From Membranipora membranacea (lineage: Eukaryota; Bryozoa; Gymnolaemata; Cheilostomatida; Membraniporidae): a DNA stretch of 64,000 nt. Shown in pieces: positions 11,752-23,559 of the stretch. A program made the position numbers and the translations under genes. The DNA lies in NCBI GenBank assembly GCA_914767715.1, contig OU612067.1, forward strand, positions 33,330,162-33,394,161. Reading direction: 5' to 3'. Below the pieces are notes generated by a model, which worked only from the letters and a program-made list of their open reading frames with translations, was not told the DNA's origin and made no database searches. Each line of letters starts with the position of its first letter. Position 1 is the first letter of the stretch.

Positions 11752-12633
11752 AGACCAGTGTCGAGTGGTTGGAGCAGCATAGAGACAGGGTGACTGCCTC
11801 TAACTTTGGCAAAATTGTCAAACGGAAGGTTAGTTTTAAATGATTGGCATGCGCTGATTGGAATTATTGGCTCATTCGCTGTGAGCCATAATTTTTAAAA
11901 CTTTCATTTGGTAAATAACTCTGTTATTTGATTGAAAAGCATCATACTTCGTGTAAGTACTGCAAATACAAGTTAATCTAAAACAAGTTATTATGCACGA
12001 CTTATCATCTAATTTCAGAAAGCTGACCCATCAGGACTGGTGAAATCTATCCTTAACTCTAATTTCTCTGGTAACGAAGCAAAGAAGTACGGACATGACA
12101 TGGAGAGGGTCCTGGAGGATTGGTTTATCACCGAGCACGCTGAGGGTGTAGTGGAGGTTGTTCACCTTGGTCTTGTAGGTCACCATACATTTAAATATAT
12201 TGCAGGGTCTCCTGATGTGATTGCAATCAACAGGGTTAGGCATGAGAGGTTTTCTACTGGAATTCAAAGCCCCCTATGGACTTCAAACATCTGAGACATC
12301 TATTTTTATTGCCCCTGATCTGAAACCATCAATTTTTATAGCAAAGAAGGATGGCCAACTGATTCTAAAGAAGCGTCATGATTATTATTACCAGATCCGG
12401 GGATTGCTTGAAGTGTTTGATTTGTCGTACTGTATGCTTATGGTGGGTGGTCATGAGAGCAAATGTGCTGTGGCAGTAGAGCGAGATAGTGAAATGTTTT
12501 TTTACAGTAATGCTTCCTAAACTACGTGAGTTTTATTTTGGAGCGATTCTACCTGAAAGACTGTATCCTATGAAGCGACGTGGAGGTTTGAATAGTTGTT
12601 TGATGCCTATAGATAGAATGGATTTTGTCGAAT
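11752..12633 (+). pseudogene. YqaJ-type (lambda exonuclease family) nuclease domain, frameshifted
   Basis: A first exon reads WLEQHRDRVTASNFGKIVKR (about 11768-11827) and ends at a GTTAGT donor. The second starts after TTTCAG near 12018 with KADPSGLVKSILNSNFSG and EAKKYGHDMERVLEDWF, then AGSPDVIAI. A frame change near 12225-12245 leads to GFLLEFKAPYG, then HDYYYQIRGLLEVFDLSYC. A second change at a T-run near 12498-12505 leads to MLPKLREFYFGAILPER. The RxTAS, G-E-A-x-x-Y-G, SPD, LEFK and Y-Y-x-Q-x-x-G motifs are those of YqaJ nucleases, and Asp of SPD with Glu and Lys of LEFK would be the metal-binding catalytic residues. Two frameshifts show it is broken. Together with the upstream Mutator-like block this was one transposon-type gene. 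Confidence 0.85.
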
Positions 12634-12639
12634 GAGTTG

Positions 12640-13840
12640 ATCTGGGAATAGCAATGGGGGTTTGTCTATGCTATGACATGTTGGAGGAAGGGGGTAGAGC
12701 TAGACTTGATGTTCTTTTGGATGTTGGCTGTCCTTCAAACCTCTTTAATTTGATAATGATTGTTTTTATACACTGTTTCTACATGTAAATAAATATAATA
12801 TTCAGCTTCATCATGACATATTTAGCACCTGTGATCTTAGCTGCATGTTAACATCCACTTATTTTTGTCCTTTTGATTGAGTTACGTGATGGTAAAAGAC
12901 AAATAATACTCATAACAACCGGATCTAAGCTATCAGTTATTTTACTGATGATTGATAGGTCAAAATCACAATAGGTTGTCATATTATTCACCAAAAAATA
13001 TAAATATATTTGTTATGAACACTGCTGAGCATTGAGGAGAAGTGAGGATGTTAGTCATTGCTGTCTGTCAGAACCCATATCAACGACCCCTGTGCAGGAA
13101 CGGAAAAACCAAACACTGGAATTTCCAGGTTTTGGACCTAAATATTGTCAACCCTTAACTCCCCAGGAATAAAAGTTCAAAATCCTATTTTTTTTGGCAA
13201 TCTCTCTGATGTGCACAGAAAAAGAATATCTAAGGTATTTTAACGTCTTTGTCGGTCTTTGACATTACCTTAAACAAAAAACAAACCCAAAGGACCCAAA
13301 AGGTTCTGGATAAAAGCCTGGGACCAACTGAAAAGCTATGAAACACTTTTTTTTATAAATACTCTAATTTTTAATATAATTTTTAGTAACCATTTTTATC
13401 ATTTTATATTTTACTGCTGTGTATTTTACTTTTACTTAATTATTTTCTCTAGTGGAATTCACTCCGGTACATCGCACTGTTGATTTTAGGAGGAACAGAA
13501 ACACAAACATACATACATACATAATCTGTATTACATGCAAATCATGAATATGGCATACCACATGCTGCCTGCCGTTGAGGACAACTCCTGCTCCGAGGAT
13601 GTGAATGAAGAATTCACAGCTTCTGAGCAGGCACTGTAGGTCAACACACAAGTATATCATAGGACATGCATATTTCTTTATTAAATTAATTAAATCAAGG
13701 CTTCTCATAATTAATTGTGTTTATAACAGCAATAAAAATATCTACCTGCTTCACTCATGTTTATTTTAGAATATAAATGCATTTGATGACAAAAATAATA
13801 TAACACACGTCATAATGACCAGATAAGGTAATTCACTTTG
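12640..13840. other. Stretch without a recognisable gene
   Basis: There is a short ACAT run at 13504-13521. A 13436-13708 minus-strand ORF has no recognisable domain. The sequence is AT-rich and non-coding in appearance. Confidence 0.5.
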
Positions 13841-13849
13841 TTATATTTA

Positions 13850-14245
13850 CTAATTGAGGCCAAGTTTTTTACTAATTGAGGCCAAGTTTCATTACATGGG
13901 GCCAAGTTTTGTATTTGGGGCCAAGCCTTACTAATTTGGCCAAGGTATACTAATGGGGACAAGGTATACTAATTGGGACAAGGTATACTAATGGGGACAA
14001 GATATACTAATTGGGACAAGGTGTACTAATTGGGACAAGGTATACCAATTGGGGCCACATTCCATTAGATGGGGCCAGGTTTTTGTATCTGGGGCCAATC
14101 TTTACTATTTGGGCCAAGTTTTACTAATTACGGACAAGTTTTATTACATGGGTCCAAGTTTAGTATTTGGGGCCAAATTTGATTCTTAGTCCCAGGTTTG
14201 TACTTGGGGCCACTTTTTATATTCGGGGCTAAGTTTTAAGTTTTT
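13850..14245 (+). repeat. Degenerate minisatellite, about 20-bp unit
   Basis: About twenty tandem units of the type GGGGCCAAGTTTTACTAATT run head to tail, with variants GGGACAAGGTATACTAAT in the middle (about 13950-14050). Unit length varies by one or two bases. The middle units are more alike than the outer ones, as expected if the array grows from the centre. Confidence 0.9.
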
Positions 14246-14259
14246 TAAGTTTATACAGG

Positions 14260-14850
14260 GCCGAGTTGTAGCACTTCTATTTCCACTCTTGTATTTTCTT
14301 AATAAAATGTTGCCAAGTCAATTTACATGTGAATGTATATACTCTATGATATTGATGACCGGGCATTTATTGGAAATCCCAAGTACAATGGAATTCAAAT
14401 GATTATTTATAAACATACTACACAGGACACACAACTCCTTGTACTTACTTGTACTGTATAATACCTTGCAATGAATTGTATTGTGCATTGTCTCATTGAC
14501 TCTCCTTAGATATTGTTCATAATATCATCATCTAACATTATTTTACAATGGTTGGCTATTTATAAATACCTTCCAACTTCCAACATGGCCGGGGTTTCAT
14601 TGCCTATCGAGATCTCAGGGTAGTTTTCTGCCCTTTTACCTGCAAAAGCGCCAGCCAAGCTTGGTAACTAATATGTTAATACATCTGTGGGAATCACTAA
14701 TATGTTTCTCTACTACTACAATCACTCTCTTTACAGACAATCTATATGTTACATAAATTTTATTCGAATCTCATACAACATGCATAATTTCCTCATGACA
14801 TATTTAATTTAACCATTTTATGTTGTCAAACCCCTCAACCTCGTATGGCG
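14260..14850. other. Stretch without a recognisable gene
   Basis: AT-rich, with no ORF or repeat that I can name. Confidence 0.5.
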
Positions 14851-14852
14851 GG

Positions 14853-15330
14853 TTGAAGGAAAAGGTCTGGCACAACAAGGACCTTACATTCAAAACAAAG
14901 TGCTCGGTATACAGAGCAGTTGTCCTCTCTTCCCTTCTGTATGACACAAGAGGCTTGGCCAGTGTACAAGCTGGCGGCACATAAACTAAACACCTATATG
15001 ATGAGACACCTGCGACAAATTCTTAATGTCAAATGGTGGGACTTCATCTCCAATGCCACAAATCTTACCAGCATGTATGAACTCCTAATTCAGAGAATCT
15101 TGAGATGGGCTGGTCATATACACAGGATGGATGACTCCAGACTACCCAAACAAATCCTGTATACTCAACTGAAAGGAGGTGTGCGTGGTATTGGCAGACC
15201 CTGGCTGAGGATCAAGGACACGGTGAAGAGAAACCTCGAAGATAAAAGATTCCTGTTGGTAGCTGGCAATCCCTCAGCAGAAACGGATGCCAATGGAGAC
15301 ACATGGTTCACAAGAAGTCATCTTCGGATA
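14853..15330 (+). pseudogene. Non-LTR retrotransposon C-terminal fragment
   Basis: The reading begins LKEKVWHNKDLTFKTKCSVYR, passes AVVLSSLLYDTR, changes frame near 14960, and continues LNTYMMRHLRQILNVKW, TSMYELLIQRILRWAGHI, RMDDSRLPKQILY and GVRGIGRPWLRIKDTVKRNL. This is the typical region after the reverse transcriptase fingers and palm in LINE-type polyproteins. The catalytic part is absent, so this is a truncated, frameshifted copy. It belongs to a different lineage from the element at 15.72-17.09 kb, judged by its C-terminal motifs. Confidence 0.85.
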
Positions 15331-15357
15331 CGAAGGACAGCCAATGATGATGATATT

Positions 15358-15493
15358 ACGGTAATAACATTATCCCTGAATGAAATTAATTGTTTTAAAA
15401 AAAAGCCAAAAAAAATCCGAACCAGTCATTGGGCTAAATTTTTATTTTTTATTCTGCTTTTTCAGCTTATTATGTACTTTCATAAATCTGTAC
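15358..15493 (+). repeat. 136-bp direct repeat, copy 1
   Basis: It begins ACGGTAATAACATTATCC, contains an A-rich centre (AAAAAAGCCAAAAAAAATCC), and ends ATAAATCTGTAC. A second copy with few differences is at 15908-16044. Confidence 0.85.
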
Positions 15494-15720
15494 AAAAAAT
15501 ACTAACTATAGCCTACTAACCACTAGTCACCAGGATTTTATTTCTTAGTGTAGTATACTGAGTGTGAGACAGCCAATCTGAATCTGAGATTTTACTCAAA
15601 TGAACGGATATGAAGCAGGACGTGCTTGCAAATGTATATCCTTGTTTTAGCAAGGAAGGTATGAGGGCGGGTACATAGGCCTTCACAAGCCTGTAGAGAG
15701 GCTCATCATGTCCTTGGGCC

Positions 15721-17091
15721 TTGATAGGCACCAGCTATATTATATTTCAAAAAATTATAAAGCATGTTATCTCCCATGATATTAACATTTTCCTTCACCG
15801 TCAAGATCTACTTTCACATTGCCAACACGGATTCAGAAAGCATCGAAGCTGCAACACTCAGCTACGTAGCACAGTCAGCGACTTTATTGACTCATTTGAC
15901 AATGATCACGGTAATAACATTATCCCTGAATGAAATTAATTGTTTTAAAAAGAAAGCCAAAAAAAATCCGAACCAGTCATTGAGCTAAATTTTTATTTTT
16001 TATTCTGCTTATTGAGCTTATTATGTAATTTTATAAATCTGTACTTTTATGTACTTTTATAATCTTGACATTGGAGTGCTGGATTTCAGCAAAGCATTTG
16101 ATGTAGTATCCCATCCCAAACTGTTATTTAAAGTAAGGGCCATGGGTGCCCACCCTCCCAATGTACCTGGATTGAAAACTGGTTATCCAACAGGTCACTT
16201 TTAGTGACAGTACATGGGTCTAAATCTTCTCCTAGAAATGTCACCTCTGGAGTGCCACAGGGTAGTGTGCTAGGTCCCTTATTGTTTTTATTCTCCACAA
16301 GCGATATGCCGTCATGTATAAACTCATGTAATCTTCGCTTATTTGCTGATGATTCTCTTATTTACAAGCAGGTGCAAACCTCATTGGATGAGTTTCAACT
16401 ACAAGATAATCTGAATAACTTGTCGGACTGGGCTCACACTTGGCTGATGTGATTCAATGTGTCGAAGTGTGAACACATGAGAATCGCTCGAAATAGTACC
16501 ACTACACCCCCATCCTTCAATGACAGTAACCTCTCACAAGTTACATGTGTTGAGTACCTTCGTGTTCTCATTGATTCACGTTTATCCCTTGACAGGCATA
16601 TTCAGGAAGTTGGCAAGAAAGTCACAAATGTCCTACACCTGCTTATGAGAAACTTAGAAAAGGCTCAACTGAAAACATGTATGACAGCCTATAAAACAAT
16701 ATGTAGACCAACACTTGAGTATGTCACCCCGTCATAGTCACCCTTTAAGACTATGCATATTTATGTTCTTGAGGACATCAACAAGAAAGCGTTTAGGTGG
16801 ACCTTCAGCAAACACAAACGAGAGAGAATATCAGACCTGATGAATCAATCCGGATGGCAGACCCTTGCTGAACGAAGGCATCATGCTGATCTGAATTTGT
16901 ATTTCAAGATTATTTCAGGTAATGCTGTGGTCGATTTGGAGAAGGCAGTGGCTTCCAACAAATCAGAGCATGACACTCGTGTCGGGCCTATACTGCGTCT
17001 TTTGAACACCGATGTGAAAAATTACTCCTTCAAATATCGAGTTCACAGGTACCTCAACCGAGTACACATAGATTCTCAGACCTCTAAGTGA
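15721..17091 (+). pseudogene. Non-LTR retrotransposon reverse transcriptase, inactive
   Basis: The order is LLSHCQHGFRKHRSCNTQL, an inserted repeat, DIGVLDFSKAFDVVSH (the first catalytic Asp region), SGVPQGSVLGPLLFL, LRLFADDSLIYK (the FADD catalytic motif, about 16340), then VEYLRVLIDSRLSLDRHI and RPTLEYVTPS. The C-terminal block has RWTFSKHKRERISDLMNQSG and LAERRHHADLNLYFKI. TGA near 16450 and TAG near 16735 both replace what is normally Trp. The reading frame is also lost between 16120 and 16200. The motif set is that of CR1/L2/jockey-like LINEs; I do not commit to a clade. The 5' half with the endonuclease is missing. Confidence 0.9.
15908..16044 (+). repeat. 136-bp direct repeat, copy 2, inside the RT pseudogene
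   Basis: Nearly the same as 15358-15493. It interrupts the RT frame between SFDNDH and DIGVLDF, so it was inserted into the LINE after the LINE itself arrived. A short extension of TTTTATGTAC repeats follows its end. Confidence 0.85.
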
Positions 17092-18430
17092 CTCAAATGG
17101 ACTGACCTGACAGTATATCCAGCTACTGACTTTCTTACAGACTCACAGCCCTCGTACTACATTTTTGATATCAAATCCTTCAAGCACTCGGAACAGGTGC
17201 GTCACATCTGTCAATCTCTTACTGGGCGGTTTTGAGGTTATGATTAATGTTAGTCCTTTGCTGCTATGTGTGCGGTGGCACCGGGGAAACACACACTAGC
17301 CACTATCGTCGTGGCGGGCGTCGCTGCCCAGGGCGGTCTCATTGTCTGCTTTGCTGGCGATGGGTATTTGTGCTGGTGCAGATCAGATTACCAGGACTGA
17401 TCAGCCATTCCTGATAGCCGTAACGTAACATGTGACGTAACGTGTTCTTTCCTGAGCTGTCAATTTTTATTGCAAAGACAAACAAGCAGTGATAATTATT
17501 TCAGGTTTCTGGAGGGCTGTGAAAGAAGAGATGTCAAGTGATGTGTCAATGCATGGCTGAGGATTCCATTGGGCGCAAGCTGTTGAGCGAAAGATTAAAT
17601 AGCTTGGCCTATACACTGACTTCAGTAAGAACCATGATGCAAAACTCTCTGCAATAGTTGTATTGCAGAGGGTTTTAGGGCTACAGTTTCTGCCTGCAGC
17701 ACATATACAGCCGACTCTTGATGATCTGAAAACTAGAACAGAGGATACAATGTTGCATCAGCTGGTGGACAATAGCCATAGTCACAATGGCTGAAGAGAT
17801 GGGACCCGAAAGGCTGGTCACAGTTTTATAGAGTTGTGAGAACAAACAATGAAGTAGAAGGCTGGCATTACAAAATGAACAACAGATAATATTGCAAGCT
17901 CGTTTTTATATCTGAAATTCGTACTTAAATGTTTATTAAGATTAAATGCAGGAGTGCAAATGGAAAGTCATATTTTTTTTTTCTATTGTTTATGCTATAA
18001 AATTAGTTTAATCAAATAAAATAATTTGGCGTATTAGTAAATAATACAGATATAAGAAAAGCAAGGGCTCAGCCAGATAGTCCGAAGACTAGAGTGCCGA
18101 CTGTCCCGATGGTCACCCATGAAATTTCTTCCGTTGGATATGTTTATGATAACTTCAATAATCTATATTCAAAAATCATTTTTAAAGGCATAATTGTAAG
18201 TTTTTCAAAATATGTGGAAACATGTTCTCCAGGCGTTATGGGAACAATGACTCTGAAAGCAGCTTTTGTAAAATTTGTATTGGTTTTAAATTTGTTTCAC
18301 AAGCATGGCCCCAGAACTCAATGCTTTATATAAGAAAGGGATAAAAAAATGTGTAGTATATATCAGTCAATGTTTTATCATCTAAAAATGGCCTAACTGC
18401 TCTCATCATTAGCAGGTTTGAATGTAGCTT
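17092..18430. other. Stretch without a recognisable gene
   Basis: The first 250 bases are probably the 3' tail of the LINE. A GC-rich patch lies at about 17270-17360. I recognise no other domain or repeat. Confidence 0.45.
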
Positions 18431-18435
18431 TTTAG

Positions 18436-18799
18436 CCAACCCTTTTGAGGTGCGATTTAAAATCTATATTTGAATCCATGGTTAAACTAAGAAACTTTGT
18501 CTCTCTATTTATTTCCAAAATTGAAGAGCCCATCATCAGGTTATAGCTTTGGCTATCGTACTGCATTTTAGGGGCTTTGAATAAAACTTGATGGGTATTC
18601 TCATAATTTAATACGAGTCTATTTGAAATGCACCATGTCGATTCACAAATTGAAGTTGACATACCATCAACTGGCTATCTGTACTAAGGATACTGGTATC
18701 ATCAGCAAATAAGACATAACACAAATCTGGGGCTGCATAAAGAAGATAATTTATATAGATTAAAAATAAAAGAGGCCCAAGGCCAGACCCCTGGGGCAT
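18436..18799 (-). pseudogene. Reverse transcriptase fragment, minus strand
   Basis: Reading leftward from 18799: PQGSGLGPLLFLIYINYLL, then YVLFADDTSIL with the FADD catalytic motif. After a frame change near 18630 it reads CISNRLVLNYENTHQVLF and ETKFLSLTMDSNIDFKSHL. This is the palm and thumb region of a LINE RT, cut at both ends. It is a different copy from, and opposite in direction to, the 15.7-17.1 kb element. Confidence 0.85.
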
Positions 18800-19272
18800 A
18801 CCAATTTAGCATTGGGATGCGTCCAGCAGTCAAAAAATAACAGTATCAACTTTGCTTAACAAGGCAGTTCGGGCTGTCAAACGTTGACTTTATGACAGTG
18901 ATGACTGTGATGGTAGTTATTGAACCAGTAAAGCTTTTATGATATTCCTCATAGTATTTATTCGTGTCTACGCATTGTTTTTCATGATAGCACACCTGAG
19001 TAACCTAAATATGACATTCAGTCAATTTTGGTTTCAGTTGAGCGTTATGTATGCGATTTAACTAAGTTTTGATTTTAAGAATGTGTAATTCATAACTCTC
19101 AGTACCTGAAAATTTTGTATTTACTTCTCTTCTTAGTCTACTGGTATCCTGGGGCTTTTGAGCAAACACATAATGATTTTGCAAGACAGTAAAGGGAGGA
19201 CTTTTATGTCAAGTGCAGCCTGACCCTTTCATCACAAACAATAGTCACAATTATATATCATAGTGAATTCCA

Positions 19273-19299
19273 TACATATATATATATATATATATATAC
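19273..19299. repeat. (AT)n microsatellite
   Basis: An uninterrupted alternation of A and T, followed by CATCC. Confidence 0.9.
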
Positions 19300-19770
19300 A
19301 TCCTCGTGTAGCAGTAACATGAATACAAATTATGGCTGGATGAGCCGGACCAGACAGGAAGGGAAGGGACTACAGATATGAAAGATATCCAGAGAGTCAG
19401 CGGTGCTGATGAGGTAGCTAATTCTGATGGGCCCTTGCATGGCAATGAGATAGCATGTAGTGCTGATTATAAATTAGTATATCCACAATGGAAAAGAACA
19501 TACAAATCAATCACTTTGAGCACACAAACAGCAGTGTTGTATTGACATAGTTAGTAATTGTTAAGTGGTCATGTACACTAACTGCATGCTTCAATACTGT
19601 CAGAATAATAAAGACACTTACTAGACAAGTAATGCATTAGGTTATTGGACAAATTGATATGTGGCTACTTTTAGTGCTTATTTACCTTGTAAAACGGAAT
19701 ATAATCTCTATTCATGATATCTCCACAGAAAGGCTGGTAAAGAGATGAGCTGTGCTGCTAAAAATGTTAA

Positions 19771-19843
19771 TTTATATTATGTTATATTATATTAGAGTGT
19801 ATTTTATATTATATTATATTATATTATATTATAGTGTATTTTC
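19771..19843. repeat. TTATA pentanucleotide array
   Basis: TATTA units in tandem, interrupted once by GAGTGTATTT at about 19795-19804. The same GTGTATTT closes the array. Confidence 0.85.
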
Positions 19844-20439
19844 TCCATGATTAACCTTATCCATTACCTATAAAGTTAACCTATAAAAATAAGTGTTTTA
19901 TTTCTATGAAAAGTGTGGAATATGCACAGACACCTCAAACCTATAATACAGAAACGATCTGAGGCTTTACTGGGGCGATCTCTCACACCGTATTTAATTG
20001 GTTGGGGGGGGGGGGGAGTCTTCCGAGATGAGATCTCCTCGAGGCGATATCTCATTATACCACACTCAAGCGGCTGCCAACCACTCTGTAGTAGTATCGG
20101 TTTATTTTTTTCTTCCTCTTCGGATGCCCTGGAGACCGAGAAGCAGGAGGTCATCTCTCTAGTGATTGGCCACCTTACTGCGTAGTTAATGGTTTGACTC
20201 TACCTCAAACGAGATATCAACACAAGCCTTAACAATGGCAGTGTGCAGCAACCATCACAAACATGTTGTCAACTCTGGATCGGAAGACTACTTCAGCTTA
20301 TAGCACAGTGGTGCCTGTCAGACCCCAGTCGCAGATGAAAACGAAGCACTGACCTTTTGCGGTGATAATATAAATGGTATTGAAGGCAAGATGTGTTACG
20401 TCATAAGCTGAGTAAACTGGAAGAAAATAAGGCTGCTGA

Positions 20440-20885
20440 AATGACAGGGTCAGACAACTCAAAAGCGATAACTCCCTGACAATACTGAGGATCAGTGGAA
20501 TACCTAAAATCCATTACGGGGATCTCACATACATTGATTCTAAGTTAGCCCGTCAGATATCCTGCTCCCAAATCAACAAGTCAGACCTGGAAACTGTATT
20601 TAGACTGAAGAACAACGATCAATCCCCATCAACTACCATTGTTGTCAGATTTAGCTCACTGATCAAACAAGATTAATTATATGTGTGCAGAAAACTACTA
20701 GGTAAAAACAAAAGAACAGTTTCGGTGAGAACAAAATATACATCAATTTTCAACAAATCCCTAAGAAAAGCTGCTAACAAACCATTCTTCATTGCTAGAC
20801 AATGCAAAAAATATCTCAACCATACCAGTACGTCTGGACCCACCACGGCCAGAACGTCATGCGCAAAACCAAGGAGTATGACATA
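20440..20885 (+). pseudogene. Non-LTR retrotransposon ORF1-like remnant
   Basis: The frame reads LKNNDQSPSTTIVVRFSSLI, a stop, then YVCRKLLGKNKRTVSV and FNKSLRKAANKPFFIARQ. This resembles the RNA-binding core and C-terminal region of LINE ORF1 proteins, in which an RPxIVRF strand is followed by a KLKGK segment. It lies about 1 kb before an endonuclease remnant on the same strand, as expected of one element. Stops and frame changes make it non-functional. Confidence 0.55.
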
Positions 20886-21639
20886 GCCAAGTTCACTGAT
20901 GACACAATCTCTGTCCTAGTCGCTAATTCGTCTCAGTCATACAACACTCGACCTGAAAATGATTTAAAATGAGTGATAGTCCTCAAAAAGGCTTGAGTGA
21001 GAGTAATTTAAGAAAAAAACCAGATAAATGTTTCAACTCTTTTTAAGACCATTAATAAAATGCCTTCAAAATATGTTATTCAAATACTGCTCTTGAATCC
21101 ATTTTTAAGAAGATTTTCCAATATATTCATCAACTCTCTAAAGTCAGACGATGATTATAAAACTAGATCAAAAATTTACGTACGAAAGGCCAAAAGCAAG
21201 CGAGGTGAGAGGTCCCTGTTGTGCCATGGTGTCAACCAGTCCTGTACAACAGGTACCGTATGGAGGAGGTGGTCTGATTTTATGCAGGCTGCAGATGTTT
21301 CGACCAGGCTTTCAGGGAGGAGAGTGTGACGTTGAGTGTTCAAGTCAGGTCTCTGTTCTAGTCCTATCTGACTGTTCAATCGCCTTTATATACCTTTAAT
21401 ACAGTGTTCTACCTATTCTAGTTTTTATAGTAAGCAATAAACACATGAAAAAATATATATCTGCTGCCAAGGTATGCCATCAGAGGAGAAGCAGCATAAT
21501 ATTGGCCTGCTTGATATGCCAATCTAGGAACTATAATCTTATTTATCCAGATTACACTAAATCAAAACAACGCATCAAAAAATCTATGTTAAACTAGTCA
21601 TACATAGAGCAAAGACATAAGTATCAACTCCCTCAGCGA

Positions 21640-22165
21640 AGATGCCATGCGTAAGAATGAGTCATCACATAAGAAGATAACCAAAGTTTGCAATAAAGCC
21701 AGGCCTCTCAAGCTCCTTAATTCCATAAATAGATTGGCGCTTTGCGGCAGCTCTTAATCACTCAAGAGCCGGACATATTCAAAGTGACAGCGAAAAATGC
21801 TTGCACCTTATACAGATGAGACTGCAATAATACCACTGGCGGCGGTATTCCTGTAGCTGTTCATAAGGACATTAACTCTACAGAAAATAAACATATATAA
21901 TATATATATATAATATAACTATTGAGAACACTGAGATGATATGGGCTAAACTAATACTAACAGGACAGAAAAATATCATCGTTGGGACCTGCTATTGTCC
22001 AAATATCAGCGACAAGACCACATTTCCTGCACTGAAGACAGCCTCGACCAATTACTTGAAAAAGAGCACCAGAACATCATAATGACAGGCGACATCAACT
22101 CCCGCAGCTGGGACTGGGAGAAACAGGTTATTGAGCCCTTTCTCTCATCTGGTCATAGCGTCAAT
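21640..22165 (+). pseudogene. LINE APE-type endonuclease remnant
   Basis: Pieces in several frames read LITQEPDIF (about 21755), TGGGIPVAVHKDINS (about 21834), MIWAKLILTGQKNIIVGTCY (about 21936) followed by CPNISD, and TGDINSRSWDWE (about 22085). These match the strands and the catalytic GDFN segment of AP endonuclease domains of non-LTR retrotransposons. With the ORF1 remnant upstream this is one decayed LINE. The RT half is not found directly downstream. Confidence 0.75.
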
Positions 22166-23550
22166 AAATGACGATTTCATATTTGATAATGTGAGGTTCC
22201 GTATACATAAAAATATGCAAGAAGTCATTGGTGGAAGATATAGAGCTTGAAGATGGTTCCTTCAATCAGATGATGAATGTAGGCTTATATATGGTATTGT
22301 ATTATGCACGTAAGAAAACCTATATCTTTAAAGTGGAAAAAGATGGTGGGAAATCAATTCTGAACAGTACCATCCATGTGCTCCCAGATGATCGCAATTC
22401 TTATTGCGTGTGGAGATATCTTGGTACCATTACTGTTCATCTTTGAGAAGGGAAAAATGCAGCAAGTGTATAACCAGGTCACAGGGAAAAAATCTTCCGA
22501 GATAGAATGAGGCCAAAGGTGAATCAATATTAATACGTTGCTGCTTCATATTGAAGCACATTACAAATACGCCTGATAACTCTTCTAATTTTTACAGGTA
22601 TATCAGATTTTACCATTAGATTCTAGATATTATGATCATTTTGATGCATTTATCACTCCTGCCATTGTCTCATTAACAGAAAACTTCAGGTACGTCATCG
22701 AATACATAAATGATATGAATATGATTATAATTTGAAAAAAAGTGCATTTGCAACTTCGGTCTCAGCGGATATAATTGACCAGAAGAAGACATATATAGCT
22801 GAGATCTCTGGCCAATGTATTATTGTCAAGTATGCCAGAGAGCACAAAGATAGGACCTAGAAAACTATGCTACTTCTGAAATGAAGATTGGTGAGGGACT
22901 ACCCTGAGCTCACTATTCAAGCACAATCATGCAAGGAGGATGGCACTGTGTACACCAGAAATAATAAAGGACAGTAAGAGTGAGTATGATACAACCTCAA
23001 ACAGCACAGGATCCGATCAAACAAGCAATGAGTCAGTCAGTCTGTTCAAAATGGTCAGTCATTACAACCCAGCCAGCAGAGCAGCTTACAGGAGTCAGCT
23101 CATGCTATTAAAGTCCATTCAGGCCCAGACCTCTCACCTGCCCTGGCCCTTGACTTTGTCTCATATTAACTTGCTCATATGAAACAACCGATAAGTGAGT
23201 GACTCAGAATTTGTGCTGGAATATTAACTCCCTCGTACATGTAAACCATGCTTCTAGGTCTTATGCGATGACAAGCAATGCTTATCTTTTCTGAAGGTGA
23301 TAAGTGTGCATAGATCAGTGGAGATCTCTTGAGTCATGAATGAGGGTTAATTTAAACTTAGATTGTTTTGTTTTAGTGTTCAGGTCTTGATCTCAACCCA
23401 AACGAGAGGCTACGGGGTCAGTATAGCTGCGGTCATATGACACAGCTTCGTGAAAACACTGCTGAACGTAGCAGGATTAAAGATAAAATTAGAATTAGTC
23501 GTTACTATGTGAGACATGTCTTCACAGAATAAAAAAAATATATTCGATAC
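22166..23550. other. Stretch without a recognisable gene
   Basis: ORFs at 22228-22446 and 22940-23182 show no motif that I recognise. A frame near 23390 (LDLNPNERLRGQYS) may belong to the exon series that follows. Confidence 0.4.
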
Positions 23551-23559
23551 GTTTATCCA

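Larger units (their letters stand above)
18806..20230. other. Gene-free stretch with simple repeats
   Basis: It contains an (AT)n run at 19273-19299, a TTATA array at 19771-19843 and a 13-base G run at 20004-20016. Overlapping ORFs at 19876-20185 look like chance. Confidence 0.55.

Noticed and set aside
13083-13340. Possible short transposon (CCCCTGTGCAGGAACGG...)
   Set aside because: No inverted ends or target duplication could be found.
19876-20185. Overlapping ORFs of about 90 residues on both strands around a G run
   Set aside because: Mirror-image frames through simple sequence; no motif and no splice sites.
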